From Corinectria fuckeliana (lineage: Eukaryota > Ascomycota > Sordariomycetes > Hypocreales > Nectriaceae), in assembly GCA_019137255.1 (NCBI GenBank), contig WPDH01000013.1:62001-126000 (forward strand): a stretch of 64,000 nt of DNA, written 5' to 3'. Positions 24,255 to 34,172 of this stretch are shown piece after piece; the stretch's first letter is position 1; each line of letters opens with the position of its first letter. The position numbers and the translations under genes were made by a program. Under the pieces are notes generated by a model. The model did no database searches. It was not told the origin of the DNA and saw only the letters and a list, made by a program, of their open reading frames with translations.

Positions 24255-24788
24255 TGCCGCTCTTCCTCGCGTGTTAGTTCGATTGACATGTTCAAGGATC
24301 CTCTGAGCAGCTCGGCCGGAGCCAGCGTCGTCATGTCCTACTCCAACTCCAACTCACCTCCCTCCAAAGCGATACATGACTCCGTCTCGGCGAATCGTCT
24401 GCAACACGTCCGGGCCGGTGAGCTTAGTGGCTGCACCACCATGGCCTTCATCGACGGCCCTCCTTGGGTTCTCCTCGAGATCGCAGTCCAGGACGGACGG
24501 AAATGAAAGGGAACACCTCGTTCTCTTGCGGCCATCTCGTCATCTTGCGCAGCTGTGCTCCCGATGCGATCCGAAGACCGCCAGTCCGTGGAGATCCACG
24601 TCGTATCCCGCGTGGCCTCGGATGTTGCGATGACGTCCCAGATGTGGCGGCGCAGGCCAGTCGGGATGGCGTGGTAGTGGGGAGAAGACGGCTCGACGAG
24701 TGCAGCAACGGGGTCCATTAGGAGATGGCCGTGGAATATCTTGGCCGCCGACACCGGGGTATCCGTTGATGTAGATGAACTGGGGCAT
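24255..24788 (-). pseudogene. Decayed fungal P-loop kinase-like (AAA-type NTPase) gene
   Basis: Fragments of one protein are spread over different minus-strand frames. The ATG at 24788 opens MPQFIYINGYPGVG, the start of a Walker A loop. The next codons jump to AAKIFHGHLLMDPVAAL, so the lysine-containing end of the P-loop and about a dozen residues are missing (24743-24755), with a frame change. The kinase-like body then continues (LRRHIWDVIATSEATRDTTW, MAARERGVPF). Two extra bases near 24491-24514 shift the frame again, and the match resumes as VLDCDLEENPRRAVDEGHGG and DVLQTIRRDGVMYRFGG. A four-base insertion near 24353-24367 shifts it once more to GELELE, an in-frame TAG lies at 24338-24340, and the similarity ends with DMTTLAPAELL. 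These lesions cannot be introns. The family comparison is from memory, and its function is unknown. Confidence 0.68.
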
Positions 24789-26359
24789 CTCGATAGGCAC
24801 TCTTCAAGTAGTATGGACGGTAGCTGGTAACTGAGCGCAGTCTGACGGGAGCTTGATGAATGTATGCTTGATGGTGCCGCAGCAAACATCTGTGTGTTGC
24901 AGTTTGGAAATTAACAATACGCGAGCGGCGAGCTGTGATAGAAACAGGTCGATGGCTAAAGCAACCCGAGCTGAATATCTGCGTACCAGCTGTCCGATGG
25001 AATGTGAACTTGGGAGAGTATACCCTGGCGAGTCACGAGAACTCAACTTGAAGTTCGCGACAATAATAAGACTCAAGGTTGAATAACTACCAAAATGCTC
25101 GTCTTTTAGAGCAGGAATATGCTTTGACGTCGAAAGAGAACATACCTAACTACCTAGCTACCTAGCTACCTACTTGGGCATATTTTCGATCAATTTGACA
25201 TCCTCAGTCTGGGCTGAGGCTACAAGCGGCGAGACTCCGGGATCTGGAATGCATCCACCGACGACACAAGCTGAAAACTGCATGTTTCCATTAATCTGCT
25301 CTGTGAACTCCTACGTACATAGTAGGGATACGATTATCTAACTGAATTCCATCAATCTGTCCTTCTTTTATTTATTTTTACTTCCCCCCACCCCTATTTC
25401 TGTCTCCCTGGCGCTGTGTATTGATTCATGTCTAATCAATCGGTGGCCCTATCCCAGCAGCACTCCACCAACGCTCGTACATACGTGACTATAAATAAAG
25501 AGACTCATGTCTTAAAAGCCGTTATCCATCCTGCGCTCCCCTTCGTGGGTGAGGTACCTACCTACGTGAGATTGTACTCCGGTATCTGTTCAACCTCGCT
25601 CTCAAAACCTCGATAGGTTCCTTGGGTAAGAAATCCAATATCATCGTCGCGATCTTGCTTGTCCATCACATCTCGTGCATGGTTTGGGTGCATCATCATG
25701 CGCCAATCAACTACAACGGGTGACGAATATCCCATCTTCGCACTAACGCCATCGAGTCTTCAGAGTTCTTCGCCACCGTCCCCAGGCTGCCTCCCACATC
25801 GCGAGAACGCCTCTTCCAAGCTCTTCCAAGCCGTTTAAAGAGCTGACGTGAGCCGCCCTTGGCCCTCCCACACCTCGCTTCCCCGCATTCGCCAGTTTGC
25901 CCCTTTGCTGGTGCGCTCGGGATTGGGAAGTGTGGCTGCCTTGTTTCCATTGTTTCCATCGCCTTGGGTTGCACAAGGGAGGCGCTGGTGAAGGGTGTCA
26001 ACATCGCGTGGCCCTGCGCCTCGTGGTATTGGTCAACGTAGTAGCCCGTCATGACAACACACCAGTCACGCACTCACTCGCTGTGTCAACACCTCGTGTG
26101 TCTCTCATCTGACGCGCCTTGGCTCGTGAATTGTCACCGCTACAGTGAGGATATGTCCTGCCGCAAGCTTCGCAGCTGGCATGCGCGTATGTATATACGC
26201 ACATCGCGTCCTGCATTCAAAGCCGCGTATCATTCGCGCTGATCTGCTCCGTCTGTCTACCTTGCCGCGTAACATCTACTTACCTACATCATCGTCTCAT
26301 CACGCTAGTTTGACTCCTCGCATCCCAGTATACCTTCCCAGCTCCATCCTTTTCCTCTC
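24789..26359. other. Gene-free spacer between the pseudogene and sec8
   Basis: This is about 1.6 kb. It includes the former upstream region of the decayed gene, a CTACCTAG tandem run (listed separately) and the probable 3' untranslated region of sec8. No open frame is convincing. Confidence 0.5.
25144..25173. repeat. Short CTACCTAG tandem run
   Basis: About three and a half imperfect copies of the octamer CTACCTAG occur here. It belongs to the TACCTA/TAGGTA class of strings seen in several spacers of this window. Confidence 0.7.
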
Positions 26360-29300
26360 CTACGTCTGCCACATGTGCTCGCTCAGCCCCAGCAACTTAT
26401 CCGCCATCTGCCGCTTCGCAGCCGCCGCAACTCCGCGCTCGGGATGCGCCAGCTGTTCGCTGTAGCACAGCTCCACCAGCGCCTTGAGCTCGTCGTATGA
26501 GAAGTGCTCCGCGTCTTGGCAGCTGTTGCCCCGTTGCTGCTCCTTGTCCTCGCGTGCCTTGTCCACGATGGCGTCCGCGCCTTGCTCGTATAGCGAGAAG
26601 TAGTTGGCCGCCCGCGCCAGGTCCACGCCCTCCTCCACGTTTTTGAGGTTCTGCTGCAGCACCAGGATGTTGAGCTGCATGCGTCCGCAGCCCTTGCTGT
26701 TCATCGGCGAGGCCATGTTCGCGTTGCTCACTAGGTAGCAATTGATTAACAGACCCAGACCGGTTCGGATGAATGCAATCTCCTTGTCCCGCAGATACCG
26801 CACAATCGTCTCGTCGAAGAGGACAAGCTCCGAGTTGAGGCTCAGAATCTGCGGGTCCGGCTCGTTTACTTCCTGGTCGAGCAAGTACGGCGCTACGTCG
26901 GGCGACAGTGCGACCCGGAGGGAATGTACAATGCGACAGCGGATCTCCATGTGCAACGTGAGGAGAGCCGTGCCGGCCAGCTCTTCAAACGACGACACGA
27001 TGCTGTCGAAAGCTCTATCATCTTGTTAGTGGCGTTCGAAGGCTCCATCACTGCATCACTTACTGGACAGTATCTTGCGTTAGTGGCAGCTGAACAGGGT
27101 CCTGCTCGCTGGCGTTCTTGTTGGGGTCGTTCATCAGAGTCCATCGGCGGCTTGAGTGACGAGGAAGGGTTTGTCGTGACGTGTCCGTCTCGTGCATGGT
27201 GATGTGCCTAAGCCCGGAGATCTTGACAGCAAGCCACTTCATACTGGTGTACAGGAGACACAATGACGAAATTGAATCTCGGTCTTGGATGATGTCCTTG
27301 GCCTCCAGTGGCGACTCGTTGGTGTGCTCGATGAGCTGGTGAATTTCCGTTTCCGCTAGTTCCCAATCCATCTCGTCCGCTGTCCATAACCTCTTCATCG
27401 TCTCCTGAATATCGCCCGCATCCAACGAAAGACGAGCGGACGCCCTTAGGTTAGCATTGGTCGGGTCCACAGCCTGCTCCTGGGCCTGAATAACTAGTGA
27501 CTTGTACCAGCTGAAGCAACGATCATAGTATCGCATCATTTGGGTCACCATCAGCGAGCTGAGCGCCTGGTCTGGCGGGATCGTCCCCAGCATGCGACAG
27601 AATGAGGTGACGACTTCGAAGAAAGCAGTCGTTCCTCGGAACACCGGCCGGCGTGCCACCTGACTCCAGGCTGGGTCTTGCGCAAAGGCATCTGCCTCCC
27701 CAAAGACGGTATCGCTGAGCTTGGCAAGCGTCTCGTCTAGCTGCGGCTGGAACACGTTGACGAGGAAGTTATCCAAGAACGTGGTTAGCGTGCTGGCTGC
27801 GAGATCCGATCCGGGTGGCACGATGCCCTTGAGCCTCTGCAGAAACACCAATGTGGGTGGCAGCAAGAGGCTCATGTTGAAGACGCTGGGCTCCACCAGA
27901 GACTTGTATGAGCCAGGCGTTTGGTGACTGTTTCCGTACCCGCTCTCACCACCTCTCCTGTTTCCGCCATCCTGAGCTAACCGACTCTTCTTGTCGGCTT
28001 TCCGGCTGCCTAATCCAGGAACAGCCGCCTGGATAATGCCCTCTAGGGCATCGAACTCTGTTGTGATGTCGACCGACTTGGCATCCGCCTCGGAAAACTT
28101 GAACAGGTGCTCTCGCATAGCATCCTTCTTGCCACCAAGTGCATTGCCTGGCAGAGGAGAATCAAACTGATAAACGTCTGCCTCGGTCGTGACATAGTTA
28201 TGTAAAAGAGACCGGATCTCATTCTGGTAGAGGTTCCACAGCTCCTTGAAACTGCCAAGAAGGGCACTGTTGTTGCCAGCGCCTTCGCGGCGGATGAGAA
28301 CTTTGATGGATTCGTGGAAGACGCGATGCCCTTCGCCAATCGCCTCAAACTTTCCGTAGAGCGTCCAGAGCAGATCGTAGATGACATCAGCTCGCATCTG
28401 GGTCTCGCGAGTTCCATAGACATACAGACCCTCGCCCTTGACCGATCCTCCGCGGAGAGAGCTTGGGTGGCGCTGGTCCACCTCGTTGATTGTCTCGTTG
28501 ACGATTCCGAAGAGCTCCACTGGTAACCGCTGCTTAAGAGTTTCAACGGCGTTTTGGAGCCGTCCAAGCTTGTTCAAAGACTCCACCAGCAACGCAGTGT
28601 AGTAGAACGTGTCTGCTTCGGGGTTCTTCATTGGGTCCTCGCTTACTGCCTTTTCGACGTCGATAGAGTCAAGAACGGTGTGGAATGCGGAAATGGCACT
28701 TGTGTCGGCGTAGTTGTCATTCAAAGCACCCTGAGCCTTGGCCAGGCTCTGCCACCTCTCCTGGCAGTACGGCGACTTGAGATACAGGTGCTCGTGCAGC
28801 TCCTCTACCAGGATATCCATCAGGGCAGTCTCCTGGTTGGCAAGGTAGCTCCTTAGGTCGCTTAGTGCACCAATGTCGTCCAACTCGGGCCTCCGGAGCT
28901 TTCGGAGCGCATTTTGTAGCACCTCGACGGCCGTCAAGAACCGCTTCTCAGATATACGCGCCTCGAGCTGATCGGGGACTGCGCGCAGTTCGTCCAGCTC
29001 GTTGAGGACCACGAGTAGATCGTCGTACTCTTGCGACGACTTGGAGAGCTTCTTAAGCTCCAGATCAGTCGAGCAGAGACTCGTTTTGGAGTTGGCCAGG
29101 GACTCCTTGAGGGTACGGACCCGCTTCTGCGAGGTCTGGATGCTGGCCTGGATCTTGTGGAAAGTGCCGATCGAACTGTTGAAGCCTTGATGGTGCTCGT
29201 GGACGATGCCCTTGAGGGAGTCTTGCAGGTACGAATGGGTCTTCTGGAACTTGCGGTATTCGTGTGCGCGGCCGACGGAGCTGGAGTCCAGGAGCTGCAG

Positions 29301-29585
29301 CGCAAGTTGGACCGGGACACAGTCATCTTGACACATGGCGGGCCATTCCGACTTGATATGCTCGATGACTTGGGTGATCTGCCTCTCGGCGTTGGTCTCC
29401 TGCACGCGCGATCGAGAGGGCATGCTGCGGACGGATGGCGGCGGTCGCGGGGGCTGCAGCACGGGCGGCGTGCCATATCGGTCGCTGCTGTAGCCATCTT
29501 GGGGGGGCTTTTTATCGTCGCCCGACCGGCCGAAGTTTCCATAGCCGTTGCCCTCGCGGTACGACTGGCCGTAGCGGTTCGACAT
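26360..29585 (-). CDS. sec8: Exocyst complex subunit Sec8
   Basis: Sec8 (EXOC4) is a rod-like subunit of the exocyst, which tethers secretory vesicles to the plasma membrane at growing hyphal tips. There are two exons, 27064-29585 and 26360-27014, with a 49-nt intron (donor GTAAGT, branch CACTAACAA). The join restores LTQDTVQAFDSIVSSFEEL. The product is 1,058 aa, the usual fungal size. Residues 1-65 are Gly/Tyr/Pro-rich and disordered. The family N-domain follows, with CVPVQLALQLLDSSSVG, HEHHQGFNSSIGTFHKI, ARISEKRFLTAVEVL and HEHLYLKSPYCQERWQSL. The C-terminal half is the all-helical bundle region and ends near LLGLSEHMWQT. The start is the first ATG of the open frame and is preceded by no conserved sequence. 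Confidence 0.93.
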
Positions 29586-30445
29586 GATGTAGTTGGCGTC
29601 AAGGCCAGAGGGAGATGCGTGGGCGTGGTCACGAGAGACGGGCGGGTTCGGGGGGCATCGTCGCCGCGGAGGTTGAGAGATCTGGTCTGAGGTTCGCCAA
29701 CAGGAATGGAGCGTCCGTCGAGTAGTCTAGAGTCTTAGGAATTCGGTGCAGTATACGAAGTACAAGGTTGGCTGTGTGATTCGACGTCGGGAGAGGTTGG
29801 AGCTGGGATGGAGCTCAGCCATCGACTTGCGGCGGCGTGTTGCGATACGTACCTCGACTACCTGAGCCGCGAATTAGCACAGACCACAGCCTCCTCCACA
29901 AGCAATGGACCCAGCCCGACAGCCACATTCCTGTCAACCCTTTTTTATCCCCTCTGGATAATTGTTAGTGAAGAACACGTTTATGAGAAGATTTCGATAG
30001 TGGGGGAACGGTCCGTGTAAAGAGATGTAATTTGGTAAATTGGGAGCTGAGTAGCGCTGTAATCATGTCCTTATGGATAACCTCAATATCCCCGTTCAAC
30101 AAATCATATTCAGCTCATATACTCTGTCTAATTCAAAGAATAGACGACGACTTACTCGGGGACAGGATTTCCTGTTCCAAGTACTTTTTCGGCTTGAGAG
30201 ACGAGATGTTGGCATTTCCTTCTGCCTCATGGTGACCTCTGGAACTTGGATGTTGTTGTAATGTACACTTTACCCAACCCGACTTTTCCTTGCTCCCATC
30301 GCCCATAATACCGGAGTCTACTTATACACGACAAAGCCCCCTTTAGGAGCAACAACAGTTCTACACTCATACAAGATATACAGTCACGTGCTCCATCATT
30401 TAACGTAACTCCCATGCCCACCAGCCAGCCTTCTAGCTCAGAGGC
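29586..30445. other. sec8 upstream / pet127 downstream spacer
   Basis: This 860-bp spacer should contain the sec8 promoter (right of 29585) and the pet127 3' end. The part from about 29950 to 30400 is AT-rich. No gene or repeat was recognised. Confidence 0.5.
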
Positions 30446-33400
30446 CTAATTCTTCTCGCTATCAGTCTCGGCTCCAGTCGACACACCAGTTGTGACCGGC
30501 TTTTTGTCCCACGCGACCTTCATCGGCTTGACTGCGTCTTCCTTGTTCCGGACTCTCCTGTGCGCCCTGCCCGATTGCACCGTTCGCTTTAGGTTACCAC
30601 CCCACAGCTTATGCCACAGCTGAGACCTGCTTTCGGGATCTGAGCTGAAGATATCCTTCCGGCGTTTCTTGACTTGCGCATATATCCTCTGGGCTCTGTG
30701 GTCTGGCAACTCAGTGACGAGGTATTCGACAACATGGCCCCTTCGGCTATACTTCTCACCGTCGTCGCCCACACGCTCCACCGTCTCTCCCTTCATCTTG
30801 TTTCGAACAGTGACGTACATGCCAAACACTTCGCGTCCCTTGTAGTCGGGGTCGGTGGTGCTGGTCTCGGCGGAGTTGGTCTGTGATTTAGGGTGTCGGA
30901 TTTGTCGACTACCATCCTCAGAGGGCGATTCATCTGAACTAATCAGGTCCTCTCTTCCGCTGCTGTCCGCGTCTGGTTGATTCGACTCGGCCGCTAATTC
31001 AGAGAGCACTCGTTCAAAAGTCCCCAAGTTCGACGATTTGCTGTTGACATTTTGGGCCACCTTCATGATGAGATCCTTCAGCGACGAATCTGGAACCACT
31101 CCATTGCCTGTTGAGCTGGTATCCCCATTGACATCCTCGTTGGCGTCTTCGTCGACGGACTCGTCAATCAGATTTGTCGCAGTGTTAGTACCCTCTTCAG
31201 TTTCCGTGGCACTGACTTCAGTTATCGCTTCTCTCGCTTCGGCGCTGTGGCTATCACCCTCTATGCGATCATCTGGTACTTCTCTGAGGGGTGATGTTTC
31301 TTCATCGGTCTGAAGGACTGCTGGCCCATGATCCGAAAGCTCCTCAGAATGAGATGGCATTAAACCTTCGTCGACCCGTTCATCGACATCTAGCTCATCC
31401 CGCTCTTGTCGATGATCGCCGCGGTCCTGGTATTCTTCGCTTAACGCTTCGTTGGTGTCTTTGCCCTCTGAGAGCTCGACAGTCAAGGCTTCAACCAAAG
31501 AATTCAGGTAGGACTCTTTCTCATCATCCGACTTTCCGCGTAGGAGTCCACTCTGCTCGAGAGCTTCATAAATGGCATCCCTCACGGTCTGCAAACCAAG
31601 TGAGTCGTTTTCCACCGTCTCGTCCACCTTCAGCATCATCTCATCCCACACACTTTGGCCTTGAAGATCCTGGGCAAGCTCTTCTTGCTCAACCTCATCT
31701 GGCCCTGATTGTTCCTCTTCGATTTCAACCACCTCCGGGTTGAGCTGAGCGGACTCGTTTTCCTTTTCTGTTCGCACAAGCCCAAGCACTTCGGTTTCAA
31801 ACTTCTCTACCGACTTCCTGCCGCGCGCCTGTGAGCGCTCGATTTCGTCATCATTGACTGGCTCGGCAAAAAAGTAGGTCAGAGGAGGATTGGTCTCGCG
31901 AGTCTCAACGTGCAATCGCAGTGACTTCTCAGGGAACCGTTCCGTTGCTCTGTTCAGAAGATCGTTTAGCAAACTAAGACTCGTCTTGAACTCGTGATCC
32001 CCCAAATTAGTGTCTGGAGTGCCATGCAGCGCTTCATCCATTTCTGAAAGACTGATATACTGGAAGCCGAATATTCGTTCTGTGTTGTGAAAGGCAACGA
32101 ATATACCGTCCATTCGCCCCATTCGTACTTGTAGTGAGTATTTGAGGAACGCAGATCTGATCATGTCGTAGTACTCCCGCTCATAGGACATCCACTGACC
32201 ATTCCGCGAGCGGATTTCGTAGCCGACTCCTTTCTCGTAATCTGTCACGTCCATTCGAATCGATACCACTGCTCTAGTCTTCAGGTCGAACATCCCTTCT
32301 TCAGGTAGCCTTCCGTCGTGTGCATCAAGCTGGGACCGCATCATGAAGTCGCCCAGAGTGGTGTAGTGAAATGCTTCGTCGGCGTTCCTTTCCTCGTCCG
32401 ACAGTTGGTGTGAACGAGTCCGACTATACTTCTCGAACTCCTCCATTGGCAAAGTAAGGAGCTTTTCCATCGATTTTCCGAGCATACTGAGGATGTTTGC
32501 GCTGTCGAACTTCTTGTCTGCATCGATGGCGTACACCCCATTCTTGTAGTTCGCAAACGCAGCAGCGGGCGCTCGTGTAATTTTGGTGAAAGATTCAAAC
32601 TCAACTTCGAAAGAGCGGGAGAGCGCGTTGAAGTTCGGCTTCCTCCAAGCCGACAGGAGAAAATGGAAATGAGACAAGAGAGCTGTCATGCTTGATGTAG
32701 AGCCGCAGTACTTTTTACCATACTTTGCGCAAAGATCCCTAAGCTTTTCATCCTTGGAGGATGTGATGTATTCTTTGAGTGCGTTGAAGTCGAATTCCTT
32801 CACTGGCATAATAGAGGCGAGGTCTGGGTCGAAGTTGAAAGTCCTTGACCGGGGATCTTGAAGCTCATAAACTCCTCGATTGAAGAGAACCCGATCTAGG
32901 TCGTGAGCAAGACTGGGAACCTTGGGAGGGTCATCTTCTTCCACCGGCTTAAGCTCCACTTCGTTCGGGACTATAGTCTGCACGACCAACCCGGGTTTGA
33001 CCTTCATTTCCTTGTATCCTTTGCTTTCCTTGGTTCCCTCGAATTTTGGCCTGGGGGCTTCTTCGAACCTTCGGGGTGGCCTATCCGTTTCTTCGAGTTT
33101 TTGGGAGGGCTTGGGGGCATCTTCAAACCGCCGAGAGGGAGTCCGTTTTTCTCTTGGGGCCAAAGGTAATATATGGACAACAGGATCTTCCGAAATAGCT
33201 GGTGCCTTCTGTTCAAGCTTCTCTCGTAGAGACGTCCACATACCCAAGGCTTGCCCAAGACCTCCGACTTTCGGAGCATTGCTGATGCCATCATCGTGTG
33301 TTTCTGTCTTTCGGCTCTCCTTTTGAGTCGCTGAGGATTCGACAGAGGAAGGGTCGGTTGATGGAGACCTGCTACTCTTCTTTGACTTTTTCGTCTTCTT

Positions 33401-33856
33401 GGATGATATGCCCGCCTCCTTCACCCCATACACCTTGCGTACCACGTCCAATGCCTCGTTGAAATTGTCGGATGCCTCTAGCGGATGATCCGATTTTGTG
33501 GTCGACTCACGCTCCTCGAGTGGGACAGTTTGGAAATCTGGTGCCGACTCGAAAGTCAGTTCAGGGCTCGGGCTGGCATCTCGATCGCTGTCTTCTCGGA
33601 GGCGGCGTTTCTGTCGACGAATCTCTCGTTCTAGTTGCTTCGTTAGGCTTTGTGACTCTTCCTTTGATAAGTTGAGGTCTTTTAAGCGCTCGTCTATTTC
33701 GAACAAGGGAGCTTTCGAGGCCGGGGTTTCTGGCGGGCTGCTGTTAGTCGCAAAAGGACGGCATCTTGCTACGCTCTGATTGAAAGGGAGCGTTGAGGTG
33801 CGGTGAAGCAGCGCAAATCTGGCCGACTGGCCAGCGCCACGCCTAAGACGAAGCAT
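30446..33856 (-). CDS. pet127: Pet127-family mitochondrial RNA-processing protein
   Basis: Pet127 is a mitochondrial membrane-associated protein needed for 5'-end processing and stability of mitochondrial transcripts. This single exon encodes 1,136 aa. The N-terminus (MLRLRRGAGQSARFALLHRT) is Arg-rich without acidic residues, as in a mitochondrial presequence. A Lys/Ser/Glu-rich disordered stretch runs to about residue 285. The Pet127 domain follows (about 290-680), with HDLDRVLFNRGVYELQDPRS, KYCGSTSSMTALLSHFHFLL, IRMDVTDYEKGVGYEI and RMDGIFVAFHNTERIFGFQY. A long, very acidic, low-complexity region (about 700-1,000) and a basic end complete it, making it several hundred residues longer than the yeast protein as I recall it. 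The gene is divergent from hid1 across 316 bp. Confidence 0.9.
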   Translation of the reverse strand: MLRLRRGAGQSARFALLHRTSTLPFNQSVARCRPFATNSSPPETPASKAPLFEIDERLKDLNLSKEESQSLTKQLEREIRRQKRRLREDSDRDASPSPELTFESAPDFQTVPLEERESTTKSDHPLEASDNFNEALDVVRKVYGVKEAGISSKKTKKSKKSSRSPSTDPSSVESSATQKESRKTETHDDGISNAPKVGGLGQALGMWTSLREKLEQKAPAISEDPVVHILPLAPREKRTPSRRFEDAPKPSQKLEETDRPPRRFEEAPRPKFEGTKESKGYKEMKVKPGLVVQTIVPNEVELKPVEEDDPPKVPSLAHDLDRVLFNRGVYELQDPRSRTFNFDPDLASIMPVKEFDFNALKEYITSSKDEKLRDLCAKYGKKYCGSTSSMTALLSHFHFLLSAWRKPNFNALSRSFEVEFESFTKITRAPAAAFANYKNGVYAIDADKKFDSANILSMLGKSMEKLLTLPMEEFEKYSRTRSHQLSDEERNADEAFHYTTLGDFMMRSQLDAHDGRLPEEGMFDLKTRAVVSIRMDVTDYEKGVGYEIRSRNGQWMSYEREYYDMIRSAFLKYSLQVRMGRMDGIFVAFHNTERIFGFQYISLSEMDEALHGTPDTNLGDHEFKTSLSLLNDLLNRATERFPEKSLRLHVETRETNPPLTYFFAEPVNDDEIERSQARGRKSVEKFETEVLGLVRTEKENESAQLNPEVVEIEEEQSGPDEVEQEELAQDLQGQSVWDEMMLKVDETVENDSLGLQTVRDAIYEALEQSGLLRGKSDDEKESYLNSLVEALTVELSEGKDTNEALSEEYQDRGDHRQERDELDVDERVDEGLMPSHSEELSDHGPAVLQTDEETSPLREVPDDRIEGDSHSAEAREAITEVSATETEEGTNTATNLIDESVDEDANEDVNGDTSSTGNGVVPDSSLKDLIMKVAQNVNSKSSNLGTFERVLSELAAESNQPDADSSGREDLISSDESPSEDGSRQIRHPKSQTNSAETSTTDPDYKGREVFGMYVTVRNKMKGETVERVGDDGEKYSRRGHVVEYLVTELPDHRAQRIYAQVKKRRKDIFSSDPESRSQLWHKLWGGNLKRTVQSGRAHRRVRNKEDAVKPMKVAWDKKPVTTGVSTGAETDSEKN

Positions 33857-34172
33857 TGAGGCCCGGCGTCTTCGAGCTTGGTGCGGTGTCGTGCAAAGAC
33901 AAATAATGTTGCGCCAACAAAGGAAGCTCTTGTGGATAAGAAAATCAGAGCCAAAAGTATTTCCAAGATCAGTTCCGTATCGATAGCGATAACGACCCCG
34001 GCAATACCTCGGTGGAACGCCACAGCCTGTCGCACGTGGTTGGCCGGCACAGACCAGCTCCTACGTATCTGTATGTCCGTCCCTTGGAAGCTGTCTGCCT
34101 TATCCTCGTCGGGAACACGACGACACTGACAAAAGCGCAGTGTCATTAGAGGCAGAGCCTCATACAACAGAC
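33857..34172. promoter_or_regulatory. Compact divergent promoter between pet127 and hid1
   Basis: Only 316 bp separate the two start codons, so both promoters must overlap or abut. No TATA box is obvious. An open minus-strand frame crosses this region but matches nothing known. Confidence 0.55.

Noticed and set aside
24338..24889. 183-codon minus-strand frame as an intact gene
   Set aside because: Only its middle part resembles the kinase-like family; the ends are out-of-frame translation caused by the lesions described for the pseudogene.
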